Part shown: piece by piece, positions 15,948 to 24,382 of the stretch
Layout: every line of letters starts with the position of its first letter
How positions within the stretch are numbered: position 1 is the stretch's first letter
DNA from: Pseudomonas subflava
GTDB lineage: Bacteria > Pseudomonadota > Gammaproteobacteria > Pseudomonadales > Pseudomonadaceae
DNA length: 64,000 bases
Direction: 5' to 3'
Assembly (NCBI RefSeq): GCF_023823685.1
Contig: NZ_JAMXBF010000013.1
Span: forward strand, 62,001-126,000
Notes under the pieces: model-generated
What the model was told of the DNA's origin: nothing
The model's database searches: none
The model's input: the letters and a program-made list of their open reading frames with translations, nothing else
Position numbers and translations under genes: made by a program

Positions 15948-17213
15948 CTAGCCCGGCACGCGGCGGATCTTGGCGCCGAGCAACTGCAGTTTTTCCTCGA
16001 TGCACTCGTAACCACGGTCGATGTGGTAGATGCGGTCGATCAGGGTCTCGCCCTCGGCCACCAGCGCGGCGATCACCAGGCTGGCGGAGGCACGCAGGTC
16101 GGTTGCCATGACCGGAGCGCCCTTGAGCGCCGGCACGCCGGTGACGATGGCGGTGTTGCCCTCGACCAGGATCTGAGCGCCCATGCGGTTCATCTCGTAG
16201 ACGTGCATGAAGCGGTTCTCGAACACCGTCTCGATCACGGTGCCGGTGCCCTCGGCGATGGCGTTGAGAGAGATGAACTGGGCCTGCATGTCGGTCGGGA
16301 ACGCCGGGTACGGTGCGGTGCGGACGTTGACGGCCTTCGGACGCTTGCCCTTCATGTCCAGCTCGATCCAGTCCTTGCCGATGTTGATCTCGGCGCCAGC
16401 TTCCTGCAGCTTGGCCAGCACGGCCTCGAGGATGGTCGGATCGGTGTCCTTCAACTTCACACGGCCACCGGTGGCGGCGGCGGCCACCAGGTAGGTGCCG
16501 GTCTCGATACGGTCGGGCATCACGCTGTAGCGACCACCACCGAGGCGCTCGACTCCCTCGATAACGATGGTGTCGGTGCCGGCGCCGCTGATCTTGGCGC
16601 CCATGGCGTTGAGGAAGTTGGCCAGATCGACCACCTCCGGCTCGCGCGCGGCGTTTTCCAGCACGGTGCGACCCTTGGCCAGGGACGCGGCCATCATGAT
16701 GTTCTCGGTACCGGTCACGCTGACGATATCGAAGAAGAAGTGCGCGCCACGCAGGCCGCCCGCCGGGGCCTTGGCCTTGATGTAGCCACCCTCCACCAGG
16801 ATCTCGGCGCCCATGGCTTCGAGGCCGCGGATGTGCAGGTCGACCGGGCGCGAGCCGATGGCGCAGCCACCGGGCAGGGCCACTTCGGCCTCGCCGAAGC
16901 GCGCGACCATCGGGCCGAGCACCAGGATCGAGGCGCGCATGGTCTTCACCAGCTCATAGGGCGCGACCAGGGTCTTGATGCTGCTGGCGTCGACTTCGAC
17001 GGACAGTTTCTCGTCGATGATCGGCTGCACGCCCATGCGACCGAACAGCTCGATCATGGTGGTGATGTCGTGCAGGTGCGGCAGGTTGCACACGGTGACC
17101 GGGGTGTCGGCCAGCAGGGTGGCGGCGAGAATCGGCAGCGCGGAGTTCTTCGCGCCGGAAATGCGGATTTCGCCGTCGAGGCGGATACCGCCGGTGATGA
17201 TCAGTTTGTCCAT
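15948..17213 (-). CDS. murA: UDP-N-acetylglucosamine 1-carboxyvinyltransferase
   Basis: 421 residues, the usual length. First committed step of peptidoglycan synthesis: transfer of enolpyruvate from PEP to UDP-GlcNAc. Lys22 (SGAKNSALP) and the catalytic, fosfomycin-target Cys117 (LPGGCAIGSRPVDLH) are present, so it should be fosfomycin-sensitive in principle. It lies between ibaG (13 bp upstream) and hisG (12 bp downstream), which links cell wall synthesis and histidine genes in one transcript, a common arrangement in Pseudomonas. Confidence 0.97.
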   Translation of the reverse strand: MDKLIITGGIRLDGEIRISGAKNSALPILAATLLADTPVTVCNLPHLHDITTMIELFGRMGVQPIIDEKLSVEVDASSIKTLVAPYELVKTMRASILVLGPMVARFGEAEVALPGGCAIGSRPVDLHIRGLEAMGAEILVEGGYIKAKAPAGGLRGAHFFFDIVSVTGTENIMMAASLAKGRTVLENAAREPEVVDLANFLNAMGAKISGAGTDTIVIEGVERLGGGRYSVMPDRIETGTYLVAAAATGGRVKLKDTDPTILEAVLAKLQEAGAEINIGKDWIELDMKGKRPKAVNVRTAPYPAFPTDMQAQFISLNAIAEGTGTVIETVFENRFMHVYEMNRMGAQILVEGNTAIVTGVPALKGAPVMATDLRASASLVIAALVAEGETLIDRIYHIDRGYECIEEKLQLLGAKIRRVPG

Positions 17214-17226
17214 TCGAATCTCGGGC

Positions 17227-17466
17227 TCACGAACGCTCGGCCCAGGCGGCCTGGCTGAAGAATTTCATGGTCACGGCGTGGATGGCACCACTGGCGATCC
17301 ACTCGTTGAGGTGGGCGTAAATCTGTTGCTGGCGCTTGACCGGGCTGAGGGCGGCCAGCTCGTCGCTGATCAGGTTCAGCTGAAAGTTGCAGCCCTCGCC
17401 CTCTACCTCGACGCGGGTGTTGGGCAGCTTGGCCTCCAGGAGGTTCTTAACTTCTACGGCCTGCAT
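17227..17466 (-). CDS. ibaG: BolA-family protein IbaG/YrbA
   Basis: 79 residues from the ATG at 17466 (MQAVEVKNLL), with GAGG 7 nt upstream; a longer in-frame start at 17526 gives an N-terminus unlike BolA proteins. Short BolA/YrbA fold: ALPNTRV-type strand, VEGEGCNFQLNLISDELA, conserved PVKRQQQIYAHLNEWIASGAIHAVTMKFFS with the helix-strand end containing the conserved His. BolA-type proteins partner monothiol glutaredoxins in Fe-S or acid-stress roles. First gene of the murA-his run and just beyond the mla terminator. Confidence 0.92.
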   Translation of the reverse strand: MQAVEVKNLLEAKLPNTRVEVEGEGCNFQLNLISDELAALSPVKRQQQIYAHLNEWIASGAIHAVTMKFFSQAAWAERS

Positions 17467-17532
17467 GCTCAAACCTCGATCGGCACAAAAGAATTCATGG
17501 GCGGGCCAGGGCTCGCGGGTCGGCAATCATAC

Positions 17533-17574
17533 AAAAAAGCCCCCCGCCTGCGAAGCCCGGCAGACGGAGGGCCT
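17533..17574 (-). terminator. Terminator after the mla operon
   Basis: Read leftward: GGCCCTCCGTCTGCC and GCAGGCGGGGGGC form an imperfect GC-rich stem, followed by TTTTTTG. It separates mlaB from ibaG. Confidence 0.75.
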
Positions 17575-17641
17575 TGACGCGATCAGGACCCGAGCGACCT
17601 CGAGCCGTGAATCCGGGCGAGAAGCCGCCTGCGTGCGGAAC

Positions 17642-17950
17642 TCAGGCCGGCAGGCCGAGCAGCTCGTGCAGGCCGGAAACCCGGGCGATGCCCTGCATGT
17701 CTTCCGGCAGTGCACGTACCGCGACCGACTTGCCGGCGGCCCGGGCATCGCGCATGAATGCCAGCAGCAGCGACAGACCGACGCTGCTGGACTTCTCCAC
17801 GCCCGCACAGTCCAGCACCAGCGCAGACGCGGCGCTGGCGCGGATCAGCTCGCCACCCTGCTCGCGCAGCGACGGCCCGCTGCGATAGTCGAGCACGCCG
17901 CCGAGCAGCAATTCGCCCTCCGCACCTTGGCGGATGGAGGCGTTGCTCAT
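17642..17950 (-). CDS. mlaB: Phospholipid transport STAS-domain protein MlaB
   Basis: 102 residues, a single STAS domain (LLLGGVLDYRSGPSLREQG, then VLDCAGVEKSSSVGLSLLLAFMRDARAAGK). MlaB binds the cytoplasmic ATPase MlaF and stabilises the MlaFEDB complex. The start ATG at 17950 overlaps the mlaC stop (ATGA), so translation is probably coupled; a longer upstream frame is an overlap shadow of mlaC. Last gene of mlaFEDCB, followed by a terminator. Confidence 0.9.
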   Translation of the reverse strand: MSNASIRQGAEGELLLGGVLDYRSGPSLREQGGELIRASAASALVLDCAGVEKSSSVGLSLLLAFMRDARAAGKSVAVRALPEDMQGIARVSGLHELLGLPA

Positions 17951-18597
17951 TGACCGCCTGCCTTCTGGCCGTCGGCGCTTTCCTTGGCCTTGGCCACCAC
18001 CGCACCCCAGCCATCGATGGTCTTGTCCAGATCGTCGCCATTGCGCTGCATGGTATCGGCGAACTGATCGCGGAACAGCTTGCCGACGTTGATACCGTTG
18101 ATGATCACGTTGCGCAGCTTCCACTGACCGTCGATCCGCACCATGGTGTAGGACACGGGATAGAGGGTGCCCTTGCTGTCCTTGACCTCCATGCCGACGC
18201 TGGCGCGGTCGTCGCCATCGGCCTTGGCCGGCAGCACGCGGATGTCCTGGTTGTCGTACTCGAGTAGGGCGTTGCCATAGAACTGCATCAGGCCGCGCTT
18301 GAAGTTCTCCTCGAAGCGCTTGATCTGCGCGTCGCTGGCCTTGCGCGAGTATTTGACGGTCATGATGCTGCGCGAAATGCCTTCGCTGTCCACCACCGGG
18401 CCTAGGATGCGCTCCAGCGTGTCGTAGAACGCCTCAGGATTCTGCTTGTAGGTGGCGCGGTTGGCCTCCAGGTCGGCGAGCAACTCGTCGGTGGTCTTCT
18501 TCACCACGTCGTGGGCGCTCGGGGCGGCCATGGCCGCCAGCGGCAGGCAGGCCAGCAGAATCAGCAGTCCGCGGCGCAGGGAGTTGGCGATGTTCAT
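17947..18597 (-). CDS. mlaC: Periplasmic phospholipid-binding protein MlaC
   Basis: 216 residues with a Sec signal peptide (residues ~1-24, ending AAMAAPS). Tol-tolQ/Ttg2 family (MlaC fold): DVVKKTTDELLADLE, YDTLERILGPVVD, MTVKYSRKASDAQIKRFEENFKRGLM, WKLRNVIINGINVGKLFRDQF. It shuttles phospholipid between outer-membrane MlaA and inner-membrane MlaFEDB. It overlaps mlaD by 4 bp and mlaB by 4 bp. In P. putida the same genes are called ttg2D and linked to solvent tolerance. Confidence 0.94.
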   Translation of the reverse strand: MNIANSLRRGLLILLACLPLAAMAAPSAHDVVKKTTDELLADLEANRATYKQNPEAFYDTLERILGPVVDSEGISRSIMTVKYSRKASDAQIKRFEENFKRGLMQFYGNALLEYDNQDIRVLPAKADGDDRASVGMEVKDSKGTLYPVSYTMVRIDGQWKLRNVIINGINVGKLFRDQFADTMQRNGDDLDKTIDGWGAVVAKAKESADGQKAGGQ

Positions 18598-19061
18598 TTG
18601 CTTTCCTTATTCACCGAGTTCATCAGGAATTTGCCGATCAGATCCTCCAGCACCAGCGAAGACTGGGTGTCATGGATGGTGTTGCCATCCTTGAGCAGGT
18701 CTTCTTCGCCGCCCACGCTGATGCCGATGTACTTCTCGCCCAGCAGGCCGGCGGTGAGGATCGAGGCCGTGGAGTCGGCCGGCAGGTTGTCCACCCGCTT
18801 CTCGACCTCCATGGTCACGCGGCCGGTGTAGCTGTCGCGGTCCAGGTCGATGGCAGTGACCTTGCCGATGGTCACGCCGGCCATGGTGACCTTGGCCCTT
18901 ACGGTAAGACCGGCGATATTGTCGAAGTTCGCATAAAGCCGGTAGGTGTCACTCGAGCTGGCGGCCGACAAACCGCTGACCCGCAGGGCGAGCAGCAGCA
19001 GCGCCAGCAATCCGGCCAGCAGGAACAGGCCGACGCCGATTTCCAGGGAGCGGCTTTGCAT
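18594..19061 (-). CDS. mlaD: MCE-domain substrate-binding protein MlaD
   Basis: 155 residues: one N-terminal membrane helix (~8-28, GVGLFLLAGLLALLLLALRV) and one MCE domain (YRLYANFDNIAGLTVRAKVTMAGVTIGKV to EKYIGISVGG). MlaD forms a periplasmic hexameric ring on MlaE that receives or delivers lipid. It is slightly shorter than E. coli MlaD (183). It overlaps mlaE by 1 bp and mlaC by 4 bp. Confidence 0.95.
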   Translation of the reverse strand: MQSRSLEIGVGLFLLAGLLALLLLALRVSGLSAASSSDTYRLYANFDNIAGLTVRAKVTMAGVTIGKVTAIDLDRDSYTGRVTMEVEKRVDNLPADSTASILTAGLLGEKYIGISVGGEEDLLKDGNTIHDTQSSLVLEDLIGKFLMNSVNKESK

Positions 19062-19858
19062 CAGAGATCTCCAAACATCAGGGCGGTCAGAATAAAGTCG
19101 AGGCCGAGCACGGCCAGGGAGCCATAGACCACGGTCTTGGTGGTCGCGCGGCTGATCCCTTCCGAGGTCGGCTCGCAGTCATAGCCCTGGAACACGGCGA
19201 TCCAGGTCACTACGAAGGCGAACACCATGCTCTTGACCACGCCGTTGAGCACGTCCTCGGTGAATTGCACGCTGTTCTGCATGTTCGACCAGAACGAGCC
19301 TTCGTAGACGCCCAGCCAGTCGACGGCGACCATCGCGCCGCCCCAGATACCGACCACGCTGAAGATGGCGGCCAGCAGGGGCATGGAGATGAAGCCGGCC
19401 CACAGGCGCGGGGCGATGATGTATTTGAGCGGGTCGACGCCGATCATTTCCAGGCTGGACAGCTGCTCGGTCGACTTCATGTTGCCGATTTCGGCGGTCA
19501 GCGCCGAGCCTGCGCGGCCGGCGAACAGCAGGCCGGTCACCACCGGGCCGAGCTCGCGCAGCAGGGTCAGGGCGACCATCTGCCCCACCGCCTGCTCCGA
19601 ACCATAGCTGGTAAGGATGTTGTAACCCTGCAGGGCCAGCACCATGCCGATGAACAGCCCGGCGACCACGATGATCGGCAGCGACAGCACGCCCACCGAG
19701 TACAGCTGGCGAATCAGCAGCTGGCTGCCGTTACGCAGGCCGCTGCGCCCGAACAGCGAGCTGAGCAGGAAGAGGGTCGAGCGCCCCATGGCCTGAACCA
19801 CGTCGATACCGGCGCGACCGAGCAGGCGCACGCGCTCCACGAGGGATTTCCTACGCAT
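19061..19858 (-). CDS. mlaE: Phospholipid ABC transporter permease MlaE
   Basis: 265 residues, MlaE/YrbE permease with about five membrane helices. Conserved: LSLPIIVVAGLFIGMVLALQGYNIL, RELGPVVTGLLFAGRAGSALTAEIG and MKSTEQLSSLEMIGVDPLKYI, the last being the coupling segment that meets MlaF, and the C-terminal GYDCEPTSEGISRATTKTVV block. It forms the inner-membrane core of MlaFEDB. It overlaps mlaF by 1 bp and mlaD by 1 bp. Confidence 0.96.
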   Translation of the reverse strand: MRRKSLVERVRLLGRAGIDVVQAMGRSTLFLLSSLFGRSGLRNGSQLLIRQLYSVGVLSLPIIVVAGLFIGMVLALQGYNILTSYGSEQAVGQMVALTLLRELGPVVTGLLFAGRAGSALTAEIGNMKSTEQLSSLEMIGVDPLKYIIAPRLWAGFISMPLLAAIFSVVGIWGGAMVAVDWLGVYEGSFWSNMQNSVQFTEDVLNGVVKSMVFAFVVTWIAVFQGYDCEPTSEGISRATTKTVVYGSLAVLGLDFILTALMFGDL

Positions 19859-20667
19859 CAGCGCACTCCCAGCAAATCGTCGAGATAATCCGGCGCCGGA
19901 TAGTGGAAGGGCACCGGACCGTCCGGAATGCCCTTCATGAACTGCTGGATGCGCGGATTATCGGAATTCTTCAGCTCGGCCGGCGTGCCCTGCCCCAGTA
20001 CCTGGCCATCACCCACCACATAGATGTAGTCGGCGATGCTGGCGGTTTCCGCCAGATCGTGGGAGACCACGATACTGGTCAGGCCGAGCGCGTCATTGAG
20101 CAGGCGGATCAGGCGGACCAGCACACCCATGGCGATGGGGTCCTGGCCGACGAACGGCTCGTCGTACATGAGGATCTGCGGATCGAGCGCGATGGCACGC
20201 GCCAGCGCCACGCGACGCTTCATGCCCCCGGACAGCTCGTCCGGCATCAGCTCGACGGCGCCCCGCAGGCCCACGGCCTGCAGCTTCATCAGCACGATGT
20301 CGCGGATCATCTCGTCGGAGAGCTTGGTGTGCACCCGCAGCGGGAAGGCGACGTTCTCGAACACGTCGAGATCGGTGAACAGCGCACCGCTCTGGAACAG
20401 CACGCCGAATTGCTTGCGCATGTCGAACAGCTCGGCACGCGACAGGCTCGGCAGATTCTGCCCGTTGACCCATACCTCGCCGCCTTGCGGCCTGAGCTGG
20501 GCGGCGATCAGCCGCAGCAGGGTGGTCTTGCCGCAGCCGGACGGCCCCATGATGCCGGTGACCTTGCCGCGCGGAATGCGGATGTCGACATTCTCGAAGA
20601 TAGTGCGCACACCCCGCTTGAAGGTCAGGCCCTTCAATTCGACGGCGTAGGCATTTTCGGCGCTCAT
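19858..20667 (-). CDS. mlaF: Phospholipid ABC transporter ATPase MlaF
   Basis: 269 residues. ABC ATPase with Walker A GPSGCGKTT, signature LSGGMKRRVALARA, Walker B ILMYDEPFVGQDP and switch His in VVSHDLAE. It powers retrograde phospholipid movement that keeps outer-membrane asymmetry. First gene of mlaFEDCB; the promoter must lie in the 238-bp gap shared with the divergent kdsD gene. No strong sigma-70 match could be chosen on this strand. Confidence 0.96.
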   Translation of the reverse strand: MSAENAYAVELKGLTFKRGVRTIFENVDIRIPRGKVTGIMGPSGCGKTTLLRLIAAQLRPQGGEVWVNGQNLPSLSRAELFDMRKQFGVLFQSGALFTDLDVFENVAFPLRVHTKLSDEMIRDIVLMKLQAVGLRGAVELMPDELSGGMKRRVALARAIALDPQILMYDEPFVGQDPIAMGVLVRLIRLLNDALGLTSIVVSHDLAETASIADYIYVVGDGQVLGQGTPAELKNSDNPRIQQFMKGIPDGPVPFHYPAPDYLDDLLGVR

Positions 20668-20870
20668 CTCAACTCCTTGTTACACGACCTTCCTGGTCAG
20701 ACGCCGAATCCCGCAGCGGGGATACCTGGCGCCCGCGGTCAGGCCGAACAGGGCGCGAAATATAGCACCGGCGGGCATTGGCGCCCAAGCCGCTGCAACC
20801 TTTTCATAACAATTGGTCCAAAAAGTCACGCAGCGGGAGCGACGCAGGTGAGCCCGGATGCCATTCCAGT

Positions 20871-20876
20871 TATACT
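20871..20876 (+). promoter_or_regulatory. Likely -10 element for kdsD
   Basis: TATACT lies 29 bp before the kdsD ATG. No good -35 hexamer is found 16-18 bp upstream, so this may depend on an activator. The call rests on the near-consensus -10 alone. Confidence 0.4.
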
Positions 20877-20905
20877 CGCTCCCTTTTTCCGCCCACGACA
20901 TTTTC

Positions 20906-21880
20906 ATGAGCCAGACCAGCGACCTGATCCAGTCCGCCCAGCGCACCATCCGCCTCGAAGCCGCCGCCGTGAGCGACCTGCTCGGCCGCATCGACGCCGA
21001 TTTCGTCCGCGCCTGCGAGATGATCCTGACCTGCAAAGGCCGCGTGGTCGTGGTAGGCATGGGCAAGTCCGGTCATATCGGCAACAAGATCGCCGCCACG
21101 CTGGCCAGCACCGGCACCCCGGCCTTCTTCGTCCATCCGGCCGAGGCCAGTCACGGCGACATGGGCATGATCACCAAGGACGACGTGGTGCTGGCCCTGT
21201 CCAATTCGGGCTCCACCGCCGAGATCGTCACCCTCCTACCGCTGATCAAGCGCCTGGGCATCCAGATGATCAGCATGACCGGCAACCCCGAGTCGCCGCT
21301 GGCCAAGGCTGCCGAGGTCAATCTGGACGCCCGCGTCGCCCAGGAAGCCTGCCCGCTGAACCTGGCCCCGACCTCCTCCACCACCGCATCCCTGGTACTC
21401 GGCGACGCCCTGGCCATCGCCCTGCTGGAAGCCCGCGGCTTCACCGCCGAAGACTTCGCCTTCTCTCACCCAGGCGGCGCCCTGGGTCGCCGCCTGCTGC
21501 TCAAGGTGGAGAATGTGATGCACGAAGGCCCGCGCCTGCCGCTGGTGCAGCGCGGCACCTCGTTGCGCGAGGCGCTGCTGGAGATGACTCGCAAGGGCCT
21601 GGGCATGACGGTGATCGTCGAGGCCGACGGCACGCTGGCCGGCATCTTCACCGACGGCGACCTGCGCCGCACCCTGGACAAGGGCATCGATGTGCGCGAC
21701 GCCAGCATCGATCAGGTGATGACCCTGCACGGCAAGACCGCCCGCGCCGAGATGCTCGCCGCCGAGGCCCTGAAGATCATGGAAGACCACAAGATCAACG
21801 CGCTGGTGGTGGTGGATGACGAGGACCGCCCGGTTGGCGCCCTCAACATGCACGACCTGCTGCGCGCCGGAGTGATGTAA
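20906..21880 (+). CDS. kdsD: D-arabinose 5-phosphate isomerase
   Basis: 324 residues from the ATG at 20906 (MSQTSDLIQSAQRTIRLE); the in-frame ATG at 20858 lies upstream of the likely -10 element. It has a SIS domain (GMGKSGHIGNKIAATLASTGTP, FVHPAEASHGDMG, ALSNSGSTAEI) and two CBS domains (~205-324). It converts ribulose 5-phosphate to arabinose 5-phosphate, the precursor of Kdo for LPS. The kdsC start directly follows the stop (TAAATG), so the two genes are coupled. Confidence 0.96.
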   Translation: MSQTSDLIQSAQRTIRLEAAAVSDLLGRIDADFVRACEMILTCKGRVVVVGMGKSGHIGNKIAATLASTGTPAFFVHPAEASHGDMGMITKDDVVLALSNSGSTAEIVTLLPLIKRLGIQMISMTGNPESPLAKAAEVNLDARVAQEACPLNLAPTSSTTASLVLGDALAIALLEARGFTAEDFAFSHPGGALGRRLLLKVENVMHEGPRLPLVQRGTSLREALLEMTRKGLGMTVIVEADGTLAGIFTDGDLRRTLDKGIDVRDASIDQVMTLHGKTARAEMLAAEALKIMEDHKINALVVVDDEDRPVGALNMHDLLRAGVM

Positions 21881-22405
21881 ATGTCTGCCGACCTGCTGCA
21901 ACGCGCCAAGGACGTGAAACTGGCCATCTTCGACGTCGATGGCGTGCTGACCGACGGCAAGCTGTACTTCCTCGTCGACGGCAGTGAATTCAAGACCTTC
22001 AATACCCTGGACGGCCACGGCATCAAGATGCTGATCAATTCCGGGGTGCGCACCGCCATCATCAGCGGCCGCAAGACTCCGGTGGTCGAGCGCCGCGCGC
22101 AGAATCTCGGCATCCAGCACCTGTACCAGGGCCGCGAGGACAAGCTGGTCGTGCTCGACGAACTGCTCGGCGAGCTGGGCCTGAGCTACGATCAAGTGGC
22201 CTACCTGGGCGACGACCTGCCCGATCTGCCGGTCATCCGCCGTGTCGGCCTCGGCATGGCCGTGGCCAGCGCCGACGGCTTCGTCCGTCAGCACGCCCAC
22301 GGCGTGACCCAGGCCCGTGGCGGCGAGGGCGCCGCGCGCGAATTCTGCGAATTGATAATGCGCGCCCAGGGCACTCTGGAAGCCGCCCAGGCCGCTTACC
22401 TCTAG
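21881..22405 (+). CDS. kdsC: 3-deoxy-D-manno-octulosonate 8-phosphate phosphatase
   Basis: 174 residues, the usual length. HAD-family phosphatase of type C0: motif I FDVDGVLTDG, motif II in IISGRKTP, motif III and IV in YLGDDLPDLPVIRRVGLGMAVASAD. It removes phosphate from Kdo-8-P to give Kdo. It forms tetramers in the family. Directly adjoins kdsD and is followed by lptC after 10 bp. Confidence 0.96.
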   Translation: MSADLLQRAKDVKLAIFDVDGVLTDGKLYFLVDGSEFKTFNTLDGHGIKMLINSGVRTAIISGRKTPVVERRAQNLGIQHLYQGREDKLVVLDELLGELGLSYDQVAYLGDDLPDLPVIRRVGLGMAVASADGFVRQHAHGVTQARGGEGAAREFCELIMRAQGTLEAAQAAYL

Positions 22406-22415
22406 GATTGAGTCC

Positions 22416-22985
22416 ATGAACGGCAAACTGCGCAATTACCTGATAGGCCTGCTGGCGGTCGCCCTGGTCGGTGCGCTCGGCTACTGGAACGTCCGCCCCG
22501 AGAGTTTCATGGAGCGCCGCGCCGCCGCCGAGGCCGCCAATGCCATCGACTTCTACGTGGTCGGCGCCAGTACCCAGCAGTTCCAGGAAGACGGCAAGCT
22601 GCGCTACGAGATGACCGCCAGCAAGCTGGAGCACCTCAAGGCCAGCGACGTGACCCTGGTGGACAAGCCGGACCTGCACCTCTACCGCGGCACCCAATAC
22701 CCCTGGCACGTGCGTAGCGACAAGGGCGAAGTCGGCCCGGAGGGCAAGCAGGTCGAGCTGATTGACAACGTGCGCATCGCCCGCACCGATGCCAAGAACC
22801 GCCCGACCGTGATCACCAGCAGCCGGGTCACCGTATTCCCCGACGAGGAATATGCGCAGACCCAGCAAGCCGTTAGAATCGAGGCCGCCAACGGGGTGAC
22901 CACGGCACAGGGAATGAAAGCGTACATGAACGACGGCAGGATCAACCTGCTGTCCAACGTAAGAGGCCAGCATGAGGTTCGTTAA
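22416..22985 (+). CDS. lptC: LPS export protein LptC
   Basis: 189 residues: a single N-terminal membrane helix (~7-22) and a periplasmic beta-jellyroll (FYVVGASTQQFQEDGKLRYEMTASKLEHL, then LYRGTQYPWHVRSDKGEV). LptC sits on the LptB2FG complex and passes LPS to LptA. The 3' end overlaps lptA by 14 bp, which suggests translational coupling. Confidence 0.93.
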   Translation: MNGKLRNYLIGLLAVALVGALGYWNVRPESFMERRAAAEAANAIDFYVVGASTQQFQEDGKLRYEMTASKLEHLKASDVTLVDKPDLHLYRGTQYPWHVRSDKGEVGPEGKQVELIDNVRIARTDAKNRPTVITSSRVTVFPDEEYAQTQQAVRIEAANGVTTAQGMKAYMNDGRINLLSNVRGQHEVR

Positions 22986-23517
22986 AACCTTCCCCCTACT
23001 GCTCAGCCTGGGCGCCGCGCTCGGAAGCGCCTGCGCCTGGGCGCTGCCCAGCGACCGCGACCAGCCGATCCGCGTTCAGGCGGACAGCGCGGAACTGGAC
23101 GACAAGCAAGGCGTGGCCGTGTACCGCGGCGGCGTGGTGATCACCCAGGGCACCCTGAAGATCACCGGTGATACCGTGACCATCACCCAGGACGCCAACG
23201 GCGAGATCGAGGTCTTCACCTCGGTGGGCAAACCCGCCTACTACGAGCAAAAGCCTTCCGCCGACAAGGACATCGTCAAGGCCTATGGCCTGACCATCCA
23301 ATACTACGCGAGCAACGAGCGCATCGTGCTGATCGATCAGGCCAAGGTGATCCAGCAGGGCAACACCTTCGAGGGCGAGAAGATCGTCTACGACACCCAG
23401 CGCCAGATCGTGAACGCCGGCCGTGCCACGGGCAGCAACGTTTCGGTGCCGCGACCGCGCATCGACATGATCCTGCAGCCGCGCAAGAAAGACGGGCAAG
23501 CGGAGCAGGCGCAGTAA
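22972..23517 (+). CDS. lptA: Periplasmic LPS-bridge protein LptA (LptH)
   Basis: 181 residues with a Sec signal (residues ~1-24, ending CAWALPS). OstA/LptA jellyroll: DRDQPIRVQADSAELDDKQGVAVYRGGVVITQGTLKI fits the N-terminal half, with later QGNTFEGEKIVYDTQRQIV. In P. aeruginosa the equivalent is called LptH. It forms the periplasmic bridge between LptC and LptD. It overlaps lptC by 14 bp and lptB by 1 bp. Confidence 0.94.
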   Translation: MRFVKTFPLLLSLGAALGSACAWALPSDRDQPIRVQADSAELDDKQGVAVYRGGVVITQGTLKITGDTVTITQDANGEIEVFTSVGKPAYYEQKPSADKDIVKAYGLTIQYYASNERIVLIDQAKVIQQGNTFEGEKIVYDTQRQIVNAGRATGSNVSVPRPRIDMILQPRKKDGQAEQAQ

Positions 23518-24242
23518 TGGCGACTCTCAAAGCCCAGCACCTGGCCAAGGCCTACAAGGGCCGCCAGGTGGTCCGCGACGTCAGCCTGTCCATCGACAGC
23601 GGCCAGATCGTCGGCCTGCTCGGTCCCAACGGCGCCGGCAAGACCACCTGTTTCTACATGATCGTCGGCCTGGTCCAGGCCGATCAGGGCCGCGTGCTGA
23701 TCGACAGTCAGGACATCAGCCATCAGCCGATGCACGGCCGCGCCCGCTCCGGTATCGGCTATCTGCCGCAGGAGGCCTCGATCTTCCGCAAGCTGACCGT
23801 GGCCGACAACATCATGGCTATCCTCGAGACCCGCAAGGACCTCGATCGCGCCGGCCGCGAGAAGGCGCTGGAAGCCCTGCTGCAGGAATTCCACATCAGC
23901 CACATCCGCGACAGCCTGGGCATGAGCCTGTCCGGCGGCGAGCGGCGCCGCGCCGAGATCGCCCGCGCCCTGGCCACCGAGCCCAAGTTCATCTTGCTCG
24001 ACGAACCCTTCGCCGGCGTGGACCCGATCTCGGTCGGCGACATCAAGCAGATCATCCATCACCTCAAGGCGAAGGGCATAGGCGTGCTGATCACCGATCA
24101 CAACGTCCGTGAGACCCTGGATATCTGCGAGACCGCCTATATCGTCAACGACGGCCAGCTGATCGCCGAAGGCGACGCCGACACCATCCTGGCCAACCAG
24201 CTGGTCAAGGAAGTCTATCTGGGACACGAGTTCCGCCTGTGA
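23517..24242 (+). CDS. lptB: LPS export ABC transporter ATPase LptB
   Basis: 241 residues. Walker A GPNGAGKTT, signature LSGGERRRAEIARAL, Walker B FILLDEPFAGVDP, switch His in LITDHNVRETL. It powers extraction of LPS from the inner membrane with LptFG (not in this window). The ATG shares its A with the lptA stop. Last gene of the kdsD-kdsC-lptC-lptA-lptB run before rpoN. Confidence 0.97.
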   Translation: MATLKAQHLAKAYKGRQVVRDVSLSIDSGQIVGLLGPNGAGKTTCFYMIVGLVQADQGRVLIDSQDISHQPMHGRARSGIGYLPQEASIFRKLTVADNIMAILETRKDLDRAGREKALEALLQEFHISHIRDSLGMSLSGGERRRAEIARALATEPKFILLDEPFAGVDPISVGDIKQIIHHLKAKGIGVLITDHNVRETLDICETAYIVNDGQLIAEGDADTILANQLVKEVYLGHEFRL

Positions 24243-24246
24243 GCCG

Positions 24247-24262
24247 AGCCCCATGCGGGGCT
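24247..24262 (+). other. Short hairpin after lptB
   Basis: AGCCCC and GGGGCT arms with an ATGC loop directly after the lptB stop, without a T-run. It may attenuate read-through to rpoN and is weaker than the other terminators in the window. Confidence 0.35.
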
Positions 24263-24273
24263 TGCGCAAAAGA

Positions 24274-24302
24274 CTGGAATCCTTCAAGGTCAGGCATATA
24301 AT
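24274..24302 (+). promoter_or_regulatory. Likely sigma-70 promoter of rpoN
   Basis: A perfect TATAAT at 24297-24302 follows CTGGAA at 24274-24279 with 17 bp spacing. The start point would be about 70 bp before the rpoN ATG. The -35 match is weak (3 of 6). Confidence 0.5.
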
Positions 24303-24382
24303 TTGCTTCCTAGGGCGGCCTTCCGCTCTGCAGTGGATGGCGCCGCGCGCCGGCAAGTGAACAAGGTACCCAGCCCCGCACC